NCBI RefSeq assembly: GCF_900107975.1
Contig: NZ_FNVF01000015.1
Coordinates: 1-64,000 of the forward strand
Origin: Paenibacillus sp. UNC499MF
Lineage (GTDB): Bacteria; Bacillota; Bacilli; Paenibacillales; NBRC-103111
DNA: 64,000 nucleotides
Direction of reading: 5' to 3'
The notes below the pieces were generated by a model. It was not told where the DNA came from. It searched no databases and saw only the letters and a list, made by a program, of their open reading frames with translations. Made by a program: the position numbers and the translations under genes. The stretch's first letter is position 1; every line of letters begins with the position of its first letter. This document shows, piece after piece, positions 1 through 7,848 of this stretch.

Positions 1-234
1 TCAAAGCAGTGACCGGCTTCCCTTTAGGCTCCCAATTCTCTTGAATCACGTGCTCGATAGCACCCGTAGCGGCATTGGTATGGAGGGTAATCTTTTTGCC
101 GGTTCCTCCTTTTTCCTGCAGGATGATGCTCGTTTGAACACCTTGAACTTGACTGGCCTCGATTATTTGAAACGATTTTGTTTCGGGAAATGCATGGTAC
201 AGCCGCGCATTGAAAAGGCTGCCGGTTCTGCTAG
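1..234 (-). pseudogene. Partial or decayed YcdB/YcdC-like protein fragment
   Basis: A minus-strand frame is open from about 234 to the left edge. It reads as ordinary protein, for example FPETKSFQIIEASQVQG followed by GKKITLHTNAATGAIEHV. The frame is preceded by stop codons and contains no ATG, GTG or TTG at its head, so within the window it has no usable start and is probably a truncated remnant whose tail lies outside. The pattern recalls YcdB/YcdC-type propeptide domains of Paenibacillus secreted proteins, but this is only a weak resemblance. The plus-strand ORF over the same bases has no protein-like features and was discarded. Confidence 0.35.
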
Positions 235-299
235 TTAGCCCTTAAGCTTAACCGAATGTACTTATAAAGCGAATTGATGCATTACATGCATTACATCCC

Positions 300-2555
300 T
301 TACATCAAATATTTTCCCGTTATCGACTGCTCCGCATGGATGATCTGCTCAGGTGTGCCTTCGAATACCACCTGTCCGCCCTTGCTGCCACCGTCCGGCC
401 CCATATCGATGATCCAGTCCGCCTGGCTGATCACATCGAGGTTATGCTCGATGACGATCACCGTATTTCCGGCATCCACAAGACGGTTCATGATCTCCAC
501 AAGGTGACCGATATCCGACATATGTAAGCCGGTCGTAGGCTCGTCCATCACATAGATGCTGCCCTTCTTGTGAAGCTCGCTCGCCAGCTTGATGCGCTGG
601 CACTCCCCGCCCGATAGCGTACTGAGCGGCTGGCCGAGTGTGATATAGTTGAGCCCCACATCACTCATCGCCTGGAGCTTGCGCACCACTTCTTTTAACT
701 GGAAAAAATCCAATGCCTGCTCTACTGTCATCTCCAGCACTTCGGCAATTGACTTTCCGTTCAATTTGTACGAGAGCACTTCTTCCTTGAAGCGTCTGCC
801 TCCGCATACTTCGCATGGCAGCTTCACGCTGTCAAGAAATGCAAGGTCCGTATAGACGACCCCCAGCCCTTGGCAGTTCTCGCAAGCTCCCTTGGAGTTA
901 AAGCTGAACAAGCCCTGGCTCACTTTGTTCGCGGCAGCAAAAGCTTTGCGCACATCATCCATAATGCCCGTGTAGGTTGCCGGATTCGAGCGGGTTGATA
1001 CTCCTACCGCCGACTGGTCAATGACGATCGCATCGGGGTGACCGCTGAGGAACACTTCGTTGATCAGCGTACTTTTGCCCGAGCCGGCGACACCCGTAAC
1101 TACGGTCAGCACTCCGGCCGGAATGTCTACGCTTACGTTTTGCAGGTTATGCAGGCTGGCATCCCTGATGGACAGCTTGCCGGACGGCTGCCTGCACTCT
1201 TGCTTGAGCAAGAGCGGACGCTTCATATGGGTGCCTGTCAGCGTATCCGCCTCAAGCAAACCCTGGTAGCTTCCTTCATATACGATTGTACCGCCGCGGC
1301 TGCCGGCATGTGGCCCGACGTCGACGACATGATCCGCCACCTTGATTACATCGGGATCATGCTCGACGACGATCACGGTATTGCCTTTGTCCCGCAGCTT
1401 CTGAAGCAACTCATTCAACCGGTGTACGTCACGCGGGTGCAAACCGATGCTGGGTTCATCGAAGATATACGTGACATCTACCAGACTCCCGCTTAAGTGC
1501 TTCACCATCTTGACCCGCTGCGATTCGCCGCCGGACAGCGTATCCGTTTCGCGGTCCAGAGTCAAGTAGTCCAGTCCGATGTCCGCCAGATGCTGGAGCC
1601 TCTCTGTCAACGATTTAACAATCGGCGCGGCAACGGAATCGTCAATCTCCCGAATGACGCGAATAAGCCGGCCGACCTCCATGGAGGACATCTCGGCAAT
1701 GTTGAGGCCATTGACTTTGCAGCTAAGCGCGGCCTGATTGAGCCTTGCGCCGCGGCAGCTGGAGCATGGCCCCTCGGAGATGTACGGAGCAACCGCTTTT
1801 TGTGTGCGCTCGGACTTCGTCTTCACGTCCTGTTTGATGTATTTGTTGGTGAACTTTTCGATAACGCCTTCGACCGTAATATTCGTTGCCTTCCCGGCGA
1901 AATCCATCTTCACTTTCCTGGCTTTGCCGTACAGGAGCTGCTCCAGCTCCTCGTCCGAATAATCGTTCAGTTTCTTATCCGGATCGAAGGGCCCTGCCTG
2001 CACGATCATGTTCCAATCCCATCCGTTCACCGAATAGTCCGGCAGCCTGATTGCTCCTTCATGGAGAGACTTGTTCATATCCAGCGCTTTACTCAAGTCA
2101 ACGCCTAATTTGCGGCCGATTCCGCTGCATTCGGGACACATGCCTTGGGGATCGTTGAACGAAAACATGTGCGCTTGCCCTACATATGGCTGACCCGCTC
2201 GTGAGAAAAGAAGACGGAGAATGGGAGAAATATCCGTAATCGTGCCCATCGTGGAATGAGAACCGCCGCCCAGCCGCTTCTGATCGACGATAACGGCCAT
2301 GCTCAAGTTTTCGATCGCGTCCGCATCCGGCTGCGGATAGCGGGGCAGGAAAGTGCGCACGAACATGCTGAAGTTCTCGTTCAGCAAACGCGTAGATTCC
2401 GCGGCAATCGTATCGAAAACGATCGATGACTTGCCGGATCCGGATACCCCGGTGAATATCGTGATCTTCCGCTTGGGAATGCGCAGGGATACGTTTTTGA
2501 GATTGTTTTCCCTCGCAGCCGAGATGACGATGTATTCCTGATTGGCTTCACTCAT
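300..2555 (-). CDS. UvrA-like ABC excinuclease paralogue (short form)
   Basis: An ABC-family ATPase of the UvrA type, 751 residues, clearly shorter than the usual 940-residue UvrA. Both ATPase cassettes are present: Walker A GVSGSGKSS near residue 40 and GVAGSGKST near 490, and signature motifs LSGGESQR and LSGGECQR. Zinc-binding cysteine pairs are visible in CPECSG and in CENCQG/CEVCGG. The shorter length suggests reduced insertion domains, as in the UvrA2/DrrC-like paralogues linked to resistance to DNA-binding drugs; repair versus self-resistance cannot be decided here. The ATG at 2555 is preferred because GGAAGG lies 9 bases before it, while the ATG at 2564 abuts that sequence. It stands alone on its strand, with a hairpin upstream at 2781-2818. 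Confidence 0.9.
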   Translation of the reverse strand: MSEANQEYIVISAARENNLKNVSLRIPKRKITIFTGVSGSGKSSIVFDTIAAESTRLLNENFSMFVRTFLPRYPQPDADAIENLSMAVIVDQKRLGGGSHSTMGTITDISPILRLLFSRAGQPYVGQAHMFSFNDPQGMCPECSGIGRKLGVDLSKALDMNKSLHEGAIRLPDYSVNGWDWNMIVQAGPFDPDKKLNDYSDEELEQLLYGKARKVKMDFAGKATNITVEGVIEKFTNKYIKQDVKTKSERTQKAVAPYISEGPCSSCRGARLNQAALSCKVNGLNIAEMSSMEVGRLIRVIREIDDSVAAPIVKSLTERLQHLADIGLDYLTLDRETDTLSGGESQRVKMVKHLSGSLVDVTYIFDEPSIGLHPRDVHRLNELLQKLRDKGNTVIVVEHDPDVIKVADHVVDVGPHAGSRGGTIVYEGSYQGLLEADTLTGTHMKRPLLLKQECRQPSGKLSIRDASLHNLQNVSVDIPAGVLTVVTGVAGSGKSTLINEVFLSGHPDAIVIDQSAVGVSTRSNPATYTGIMDDVRKAFAAANKVSQGLFSFNSKGACENCQGLGVVYTDLAFLDSVKLPCEVCGGRRFKEEVLSYKLNGKSIAEVLEMTVEQALDFFQLKEVVRKLQAMSDVGLNYITLGQPLSTLSGGECQRIKLASELHKKGSIYVMDEPTTGLHMSDIGHLVEIMNRLVDAGNTVIVIEHNLDVISQADWIIDMGPDGGSKGGQVVFEGTPEQIIHAEQSITGKYLM

Positions 2556-2564
2556 GATTAACAT

Positions 2565-2893
2565 CCTTCCGGCAGTTAAATTGGGACTGATTCATTTTTT
2601 CTATGAATGAAATAATAAGGGGACGAACTCGGAGCTTGTACACGGTGGTTTTAATGTTGTTCACATATCGAATTTGTAAGGTGTTCCACAACTATATTGG
2701 TCACATATAGCTTTACCCATACGCATTTGACGCAAACCGGAACTCGAGCGAAAGGAACTTGTCAGGTCAGCCGAAGTAGACATAAACCGGCTGCTTGGCA
2801 GTTTGCAGCCGGTTTATGTGGATCCGCATATAGCAGGGTTTAGGTATCCCGCAGTTATAGCCTTCAGAAACAAAAAGTTATTTCGGAACTCGA
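2565..2893. other. Intergenic stretch with one hairpin
   Basis: No convincing coding frame is seen between the UvrA-like gene and the AHSA1-type gene. The only clear structure is the perfect inverted repeat at 2781-2818. The promoter of the UvrA-like gene must lie here but no clean -35/-10 pair stands out. Confidence 0.5.
2781..2818. terminator. Hairpin with 14-bp perfect stem
   Basis: The arms CATAAACCGGCTGC (2781-2794) and GCAGCCGGTTTATG (2805-2818) are perfectly complementary around a 10-base loop. It lies after the AHSA1-type gene in the direction of transcription. Neither strand shows a U-tract behind it, so it is either a weak or factor-dependent terminator or an unrelated palindrome. 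Confidence 0.45.
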
Positions 2894-3313
2894 TTATTGT
2901 TCCAATACCTTTTCAAGTCCGCCGCACCATTTAGTCCAGCCATACTTGGCTCCATTGAGTGCCGGTTCATTCGAGATGCCGGTTTGTTCGAGATGGAGGT
3001 TAACTTTCCCCTCCCCCAAATCTTCCAGCGTCCAGGTGACCGTGTGTTTCTCTCCACTGGCCCATGTATACGACAAGCGGTTGGGTTCATCCACAAGGAG
3101 CACTTCACCTTCGATAATTCCGTTCCACCATTGAGTCGGCTGCGCACGGAACTGAAACCGGTGTCCTACGACAGGCTTAAAATCATTCTCCATTGCCTGA
3201 CCGGTATGGATGTCGGCCACCCACTTGGCAAGCTTGCTGGAGTCGGTTAAAGCGGACCACAGCTTCTCGATCGATGTTTTGTACTGAAAATCAAGGGTTA
3301 ATGTTAAACTCAC
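2894..3313 (-). CDS. SRPBCC/AHSA1-domain protein
   Basis: A 139-residue START-like domain protein of the Activator of Hsp90 ATPase homologue 1 (AHSA1) family, with the typical sequence YKTSIEKLWSALTDSSKLAKW near the N-terminus. These small proteins bind hydrophobic ligands; the ligand here is unknown. The start is taken as the GTG at 3313. It has AGGAGG 7 bases upstream, and its first bases overlap the TGA of the upstream ArsR gene (GTGA), so the two are translationally coupled. The longer frame to 3388 would run through the regulator gene. ArsR plus AHSA1 pairs are common in Firmicutes, and the regulator very likely controls this gene. Confidence 0.85.
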   Translation of the reverse strand: MSLTLTLDFQYKTSIEKLWSALTDSSKLAKWVADIHTGQAMENDFKPVVGHRFQFRAQPTQWWNGIIEGEVLLVDEPNRLSYTWASGEKHTVTWTLEDLGEGKVNLHLEQTGISNEPALNGAKYGWTKWCGGLEKVLEQ

Positions 3314-3636
3314 TCTTCTTCCTCCTCTAATAGCTGGTTTAAGCGTAATAAATTCGTACTCCAAAACTTGCTGTAGAAAGCTACCCAATTTTGAATTTCT
3401 CTGAGCGGAGAGGCATTCAGCCTAAAACGTGTTTCTCTGCCGACTTTTCGGTCAATGACCAGACCGGCCTCTTTCAGGATAGTCAAATGCTTGGATACCG
3501 CTGTACGTCCCATTTCAAACTGTGCCGTTAATTCATGAAGAGGTATCTCTTCAGCCTGAGCCAGCAGATGAATTAACCGGCGTCTGGTTGGATCTGCAAT
3601 CGCGTCAAACACATCCCGCTGATGGTCCTCGCTCAC
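3310..3636 (-). CDS. ArsR-family transcriptional repressor
   Basis: A 108-residue winged-helix regulator. The opening DVFDAIADPTRRRLIHLL and the recognition-helix region GRTAVSKHLTILKEAGLV are classic for the ArsR subfamily that lacks metal-binding cysteines and is paired with AHSA1 proteins. The GTG at 3636 is chosen because GGAGAGG lies just before it and because the family normally begins a few residues before DVFDAIADPTRR; the longer frame to 3690 would include the operator region. First gene of a two-gene unit with the SRPBCC gene. Two palindromes immediately upstream (3675-3686 and 3702-3717) are its likely autoregulatory operator. Confidence 0.9.
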   Translation of the reverse strand: MSEDHQRDVFDAIADPTRRRLIHLLAQAEEIPLHELTAQFEMGRTAVSKHLTILKEAGLVIDRKVGRETRFRLNASPLREIQNWVAFYSKFWSTNLLRLNQLLEEEEE

Positions 3637-3674
3637 AACACCCTCTCCTAATAATTCAACGATTCTTAATTGGA

Positions 3675-3717
3675 CACCATTTGGTGACATTTTGATTGTA
3701 TGACACCGTTTGGTGTC
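3675..3717. promoter_or_regulatory. Tandem palindromic operator for the ArsR gene
   Basis: Two related palindromes, CACCATTTGGTG (3675-3686) and GACACCGTTTGGTGTC (3702-3717), have centres 29 bases apart just upstream of the ArsR start. The shared core CACCnTTTGGTG and the position argue for a repressor operator with two sites. Function is inferred from symmetry and position. Confidence 0.7.
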
Positions 3718-3757
3718 GTGTCAACTTACTTTGTAAAATCACCCTATTTTTAAAAAT

Positions 3758-4083
3758 TTAATCATGCCGGTTCTGTGCTCCCCACTCGCATAAACCTTCC
3801 AAAACGGGCAGCAGAGTTTCCGCTTTTTCTGTAAGACTGTATTCGACTTTAGGAGGAATCATAGCAGATGGAAAGAAGGACACTCTGTGATGAGTGTCCT
3901 TCATATATGCCGGTCGTACCGGCAGTTTACGCTTATCCTTAGTTGAGTAATCGGAGCCAAAGTAGATGCGGTTACCCCGATCGTATCCAAGCCACTTTAG
4001 GTCCTCGATGATCACGTTGACGTACTCGCTGTCTTCTTTGTGCGGGTTCTTATCATCAAAGCGTAAATGATGTCCCGTTAAAA
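3758..4083 (-). pseudogene. Scar: glnS fragment joined to HxlR-type regulator tail
   Basis: The stretch 3947-4083 closely copies about 137 bases of the glnS coding region at 7061-7198 (shared protein stretch IIEDLKWLGYD and IYFGSDY). It lacks two bases where glnS reads GACATTTCATTT, so the copy is frameshifted and non-functional. Further on, 3758 to about 3873 encodes PPKVEYSLTEKAETLLPVLE, the typical C-terminal wing of HxlR-family regulators, with no N-terminal half. Between them is a 9-bp stem hairpin (3876-3901). The open frame 3758-4015 spans both pieces by chance. This is a rearrangement junction, not a gene. Confidence 0.75.
3876..3901. repeat. Inverted repeat inside the rearrangement scar
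   Basis: AAGGACACT and AGTGTCCTT form a perfect 9-bp stem around an 8-base loop. It lies between the glnS-derived and HxlR-derived pieces. It could be an old terminator or an element end; there is no U-tract. Confidence 0.45.
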
Positions 4084-4101
4084 TTTCACTTCGTTTGGCA
4101 G

Positions 4102-5100
4102 CTATCTGATTTTTACTATTATTTTCCCTTTCGCCCTTCCCGACTCCGCATATTCCATCGCTTTTTGAGCATCTTCAAAAGGAAAAACTTTATCAATTAC
4201 AGGTTTGATTTTTCCAGTCTCAATATAGTTTGCGATGACACGTAACTGCTCTCCGCTTGGCTTCATAAACAAAAACGTATATTGAACATGATGCTTTTTT
4301 TCAAGCGCAGTAAGCTTATGACTTGCTGCTGAAAACAACAGCGTTTTAAAAAATCCGGAACCATATTCTTTGCCAAAACGAGCATTCGGCAATCCCGAAA
4401 CGGAAACAACTTTTCCTCCGCTTTTTATCACTTCGAATGATTTTTCGAGTATCTCGCCCCCAAGTGTGTCAAATACGGCATCATAGTTTTTCAGTAATTC
4501 TTCAAATTTTTCCGTCTTGTAATTTATAATTGTATCTGCACCAAGAGATTTCACTAAATTTGCACCAGCTTCACTGGCAGTCGTTGCAACAGTGGCACCC
4601 ATTAATTTGGCCAGTTGAATAGCAAAGGTACCGACACCGCCAGCCCCGGCTTGAATTAAAATCTTTTGTCCCTTTTGTAAATGCAAAATGTCTGTTAGGG
4701 CTTGATAGGAGGTTAACCCAACCAGTGGAACCGATGCCGCTTCTTCAAAACTCAAATTTTTAGGCTTTAGGGCGATGTCATCTTCATGAATAGCGATATA
4801 TTCAGCAAAAGTACCGATTTTACTCTTACGTGGACGTGCATATATTTCATCACCAACTTTAAAACGAGTCACTTTCGCGCCAACTTTAGCAACGACACCA
4901 GAAAAGTCATTCCCTAAGATAAGAGGCATTTTATATTTAACTAACAATTTCACTTTCCCATCACGTATTTTAAAATCAATAGGATTAATACTAGCTGCAT
5001 GAATTTCTGCAAGCACCTCATATTCTCCAATTTCAGGTGTAGGGATTTCTGCCAAACGCATCGGAACTTTCCCATACCTATCCACAACCATTGCTCTCAT
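4102..5100 (-). CDS. NADPH:quinone-type oxidoreductase (MDR family)
   Basis: A 332-residue member of the zinc-independent medium-chain dehydrogenase/reductase family. The N-terminal GroES-like part carries SINPIDFKIRDG and LGNDFSGVV; the Rossmann fold follows with the nucleotide-binding stretch ILIQAGAGGVGTFAIQLAKLMGA. Such enzymes reduce quinones or enones with NADPH; the substrate here is unknown. The ATG at 5100 is preferred because GGAGG lies 8 bases before it; a GTG directly upstream is also in frame. It follows an ArsR-type gene by about 50 bases, so a redox- or electrophile-responsive pair is likely. Base composition is more AT-rich than the nearby GAG locus. Confidence 0.88.
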   Translation of the reverse strand: MRAMVVDRYGKVPMRLAEIPTPEIGEYEVLAEIHAASINPIDFKIRDGKVKLLVKYKMPLILGNDFSGVVAKVGAKVTRFKVGDEIYARPRKSKIGTFAEYIAIHEDDIALKPKNLSFEEAASVPLVGLTSYQALTDILHLQKGQKILIQAGAGGVGTFAIQLAKLMGATVATTASEAGANLVKSLGADTIINYKTEKFEELLKNYDAVFDTLGGEILEKSFEVIKSGGKVVSVSGLPNARFGKEYGSGFFKTLLFSAASHKLTALEKKHHVQYTFLFMKPSGEQLRVIANYIETGKIKPVIDKVFPFEDAQKAMEYAESGRAKGKIIVKIR

Positions 5101-5150
5101 CACCTATACCTCCAAATCATCAAATCATGTCTGTTTAAATTTCTTTCTTA

Positions 5151-5486
5151 TCAATAAAAGTTCTGCATAAACTTATCTATATCCGAAACAAGCGTTCTTA
5201 ATAAACCTAATTCTGTACGTACATCAATATAATAAAAATTTTTCGTCCCTTCTTTACGCATTAAAATAACGCCAGCCTCTCGTAAAACCTTAAGTTGATG
5301 GGACACAGCGGGTCGGGAAAGATGTGTTTGTTCAGTGATTTCACCCACGCGCAATCCTGTTTGACAATCCGTCCCCATGAGAACCAACAAGATCGATTGA
5401 CGTGTTTCATCACCAATTGCCAGCAGTACTTTTTGACAATTAATAAAATCCTCTTTGATTATTTTAAGCTGGTCCTGTTTATTCAT
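5151..5486 (-). CDS. ArsR/SmtB-type transcriptional regulator
   Basis: A 111-residue winged-helix protein with AIGDETRQSILLVLMG at the head and the recognition helix LSRPAVSHQLKVLREAGV. Two cysteines are present (residues 17 and 41) but not in the usual CxC metal-site arrangement, so redox or ligand sensing is as likely as metal sensing. It is the first gene of a two-gene unit with the MDR oxidoreductase, its presumed target. A palindrome at 5548-5564 upstream is a candidate operator. Confidence 0.88.
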   Translation of the reverse strand: MNKQDQLKIIKEDFINCQKVLLAIGDETRQSILLVLMGTDCQTGLRVGEITEQTHLSRPAVSHQLKVLREAGVILMRKEGTKNFYYIDVRTELGLLRTLVSDIDKFMQNFY

Positions 5487-5547
5487 TCAGTAATACCCCC
5501 GACAATCAGTTTAATGGTTTAAGCTGATGAACCATATCACTGAAGAC

Positions 5548-5564
5548 AACAATATACGATTGTT
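5548..5564. promoter_or_regulatory. Candidate ArsR operator
   Basis: AACAAT and ATTGTT flank five bases in a palindrome about 60 bases before the regulator start. It covers a TATATT sequence on the minus strand that could serve as a -10 element. Inferred from symmetry and position only. Confidence 0.45.
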
Positions 5565-5689
5565 TTGTCAGGTGCAATATTGAGAAAGCAAATCGAGACG
5601 AATACATCATCGTATACACGTCAGAGGCTTACCAGCGTGCGATAAGCTGTGGTTTTACCTACGCTCCTGCTCAGCCATGTCTCAAATCC

Positions 5690-7369
5690 TCATTTTTTGC
5701 TCCAGGAATCCTTTAACGGAACGATCCGGTTAAATACAAGCCGATCCTTAGTACTGGACTTTGTGTCTGTACAAAAATAGCCATGCCGGAAAAATTGGAG
5801 TTTCTGTTCCGGAGAGGCATCGTGGACAAAAGGTTCTATACAAACATCCTTTAAGGTGACCAGCGAGTCAGGATTTATCCTTTCCGTCCATTCCTTATTA
5901 TCGTCTTTCGAAGGGTCTGGATCGAGCAGCAGTTTATCATAAAGATTAACATCAACCTGAATGGCGTGGTCCGCGGATACCCAATGAATGGTCCCCTTCA
6001 CCTTGCGCCCGGTAAACCCCGTACCGCTCTTCGTAAGCGGGTCGTAGGTACAGCGAAGTTCCGTAATTTCACCTGATTCCCGGTCCTTTACCACTTCTTC
6101 GCATCGGATGAAATACGCACCTTTCAGCCTTACTTCGGCATTCGGACTCAGTCTGTGAAAACCTTTGTCCGGCAGCTCCATAAAATCGTCACGCTCCATG
6201 TAAATTGTGCCTGAAAAAGGAACTTCTCTTTTCCCCAAAGATTCGTTTTCACTGTTGTTTTCTATGGATAACAATTCCATCGCATTTTTAGGATAGTTGG
6301 TAATGACGACTTTCAGAGGATTTAATACCGCCATGACACTAACCGTTTTTTCTTTTAAATCCTGTCTGAGGCTGTGATCTAGTAAAGAGATATCCACCGT
6401 GCTTTCCGTTCGAATATTGCCGATGGTTTCAATAAACCGGCGGATGCTTTCCGGTGTGAAGCCTCTTCTTCTAAGCCCTTGAATGGTTGGAAGCCTTGGA
6501 TCATCCCAACCGTCAACGCATCCTCCTTCTACCATCCGTCTTAGAAAACGTTTGCTCGTCACAACACCTGTTAAATTCAGCCTGCCAAACTCCCTTTGCC
6601 GCGGCGGCTCGTGGTAACCAAGTTCTTTTAAAACCCATTCGTACAAGGGACGATGGTCTTTAAATTCAATGGAGCACAAAGAATAGGTGATTCCTTCGAT
6701 CGCGTCTTGAATAGGATGAGCAAAATCGTACATCGGATAGATGCACCAGTCGCGTCCAGTCCTGTAATGCTCGGCGTAAACAATTCGATAAATAACAGGA
6801 TCACGCATATTTAAATTGGGCGATGCCATATCAATTTTGGCGCGAACAATCTTAGAAGCAGCGGGGAAATCGCCTTTTTTCATTCGCTCAAAAAGTTCGA
6901 GATTTTCTTCGACTGAGCGGTTTCTATAAGGGCTGTCTACGCCAGGCTCCTTTAAAGTCCCCCGATACTTCGTCACTTCGTCTGGCGTTAAATCACAAAC
7001 GTAGGCTTTTCCCTGCTTGATCAGTTTAACTGCGGCTCTGTAAATTTCGTTGAAGTAATCGGAGCCAAAGTAGATGTGGCTGCCTGGATCGTATCCAAGC
7101 CACTTGAGATCCTCGATGATCGCATTAACGTACTCGATGTCCTCTTTAAGCGGATTCGTATCGTCAAAGCGTAAATGAAATGTCCCGTTAAAGTTATGGG
7201 CCACCGAATAATTCGTATGAATGGCATAGGCGCTCCCGATGTGAAGATAGCCGTTAGGCTCCGGTGGAAAGCGCGTGCACATTTCCCTGTCAAAAGGGTT
7301 ATGTTCAAGCTCTTCTTCAATCAACCTGAACATAAAATTTTCAGTCAGATGCCCCTTCTCGTTAACCAT
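5690..7369 (-). CDS. glnS: Glutaminyl-tRNA synthetase
   Basis: A class I GlnRS of 559 residues, which charges tRNA-Gln with glutamine. The HIGH-type motif is in PPEPNGYLHIGSAYAI near residue 30 and the KMSKS-type loop is VVTSKRFL near 250; both fit GlnRS rather than GluRS. The C-terminal beta-barrel anticodon-binding region is complete, giving the normal family length. The ATG at 7369 is chosen for its GGAGGAG seven bases upstream; the longer frame to 7429 runs into the leader. Many Firmicutes lack GlnRS and use the GatCAB transamidation route, so the gene was probably acquired by this lineage. Expression is governed by the T-box leader upstream. A damaged copy of part of the gene lies at 3947-4083. 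Confidence 0.96.
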   Translation of the reverse strand: MVNEKGHLTENFMFRLIEEELEHNPFDREMCTRFPPEPNGYLHIGSAYAIHTNYSVAHNFNGTFHLRFDDTNPLKEDIEYVNAIIEDLKWLGYDPGSHIYFGSDYFNEIYRAAVKLIKQGKAYVCDLTPDEVTKYRGTLKEPGVDSPYRNRSVEENLELFERMKKGDFPAASKIVRAKIDMASPNLNMRDPVIYRIVYAEHYRTGRDWCIYPMYDFAHPIQDAIEGITYSLCSIEFKDHRPLYEWVLKELGYHEPPRQREFGRLNLTGVVTSKRFLRRMVEGGCVDGWDDPRLPTIQGLRRRGFTPESIRRFIETIGNIRTESTVDISLLDHSLRQDLKEKTVSVMAVLNPLKVVITNYPKNAMELLSIENNSENESLGKREVPFSGTIYMERDDFMELPDKGFHRLSPNAEVRLKGAYFIRCEEVVKDRESGEITELRCTYDPLTKSGTGFTGRKVKGTIHWVSADHAIQVDVNLYDKLLLDPDPSKDDNKEWTERINPDSLVTLKDVCIEPFVHDASPEQKLQFFRHGYFCTDTKSSTKDRLVFNRIVPLKDSWSKK

Positions 7370-7404
7370 GCCGACTCCTCCTAATGATCTGGTTATGGGT
7401 AAAT

Positions 7405-7697
7405 CAACAAAAAAAAATCTCACCTCCAAGACCTTAAGTCTTGGGGACGAAATTTTCGTGGTACCACCCCAGGTTCATTAATATGTCGCCATATTAATCT
7501 CTTCAAGTACGGCATGGCCATGCATGCTTATACTCTAGCTCTGTAACGGGAGCTCCCGTAATGCCATCCCCGTGTAAGGTTCCGGCATTCTGCTCAGAGG
7601 CTTGTTTCAGGGAAATATTCTTGACTCCTTTTCACCTGCCGGAGCTCTCTGTACAAGAACATGTTCCCTTACTCTTCTCGTCATCGCGTTTAATTAT
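7405..7697 (-). promoter_or_regulatory. T-box riboswitch leader of glnS (specifier CAA)
   Basis: Read on the minus strand, the leader has a long Stem I, the conserved T-box core GGTGGTACCACG (7458-7469) and a terminator at its end. In Stem I, AGAG-TA-AGGG pairs with CCCT-GAAACAAGC-CTCT; the internal loop has the AGTA and GAA S-turn signature of specifier loops, and CAA, a glutamine codon, sits at 7602-7604. The 18-bp terminator (7415-7455) ends in a run of U. Uncharged tRNA-Gln should stabilise the antiterminator and raise glnS expression. T-box identity is clear; the specifier reading is my inference. Confidence 0.9.
7415..7455 (-). terminator. T-box intrinsic terminator
   Basis: On the minus strand about 18 pairs, including GU wobbles, form around a short TTAA-type loop with core CCAAGAC/GTCTTGG, and eight or more U residues follow directly. 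It is mutually exclusive with the antiterminator that contains the T-box core. Confidence 0.88.
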
Positions 7698-7704
7698 TTA
7701 AATC

Positions 7705-7733
7705 ATAGTATCAAAGCCTTCCTTTTTTTGCAA
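7705..7733 (-). promoter_or_regulatory. Sigma-A promoter of the glnS leader
   Basis: TTGCAA (7728-7733) and TACTAT (7705-7710) are separated by 17 bases on the minus strand and lie directly before the T-box leader. Confidence 0.65.
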
Positions 7734-7796
7734 ACTGCCGACAATTTCGTCAAAAATGGCTAAGTTGTTACGGACACGCCAAGCTTAATCATACAG

Positions 7797-7848
7797 AAAA
7801 AAAAGTCTGCCGTGAGCCGTAATTACCCGGCTTCCGGCAGACTTTTTT
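7797..7848 (-). terminator. Terminator after the PL8 lyase operon
   Basis: GTCTGCCG and CGGCAGAC arms with A/T runs on both sides (AAAAAAA before, TTTTTT after) begin at the stop codon of the lyase gene. The symmetry means it can end transcription in both directions. Confidence 0.88.

Noticed and set aside
1497-2108. 203-residue plus-strand ORF over the UvrA-like gene
   Set aside because: Shadow of a gene with unambiguous ABC motifs; no start signal.
3758-4015. 85-residue ORF as a possible new small protein
   Set aside because: Composed of a glnS piece and an HxlR tail read in a chance common frame, with no promoter or ribosome-binding site.
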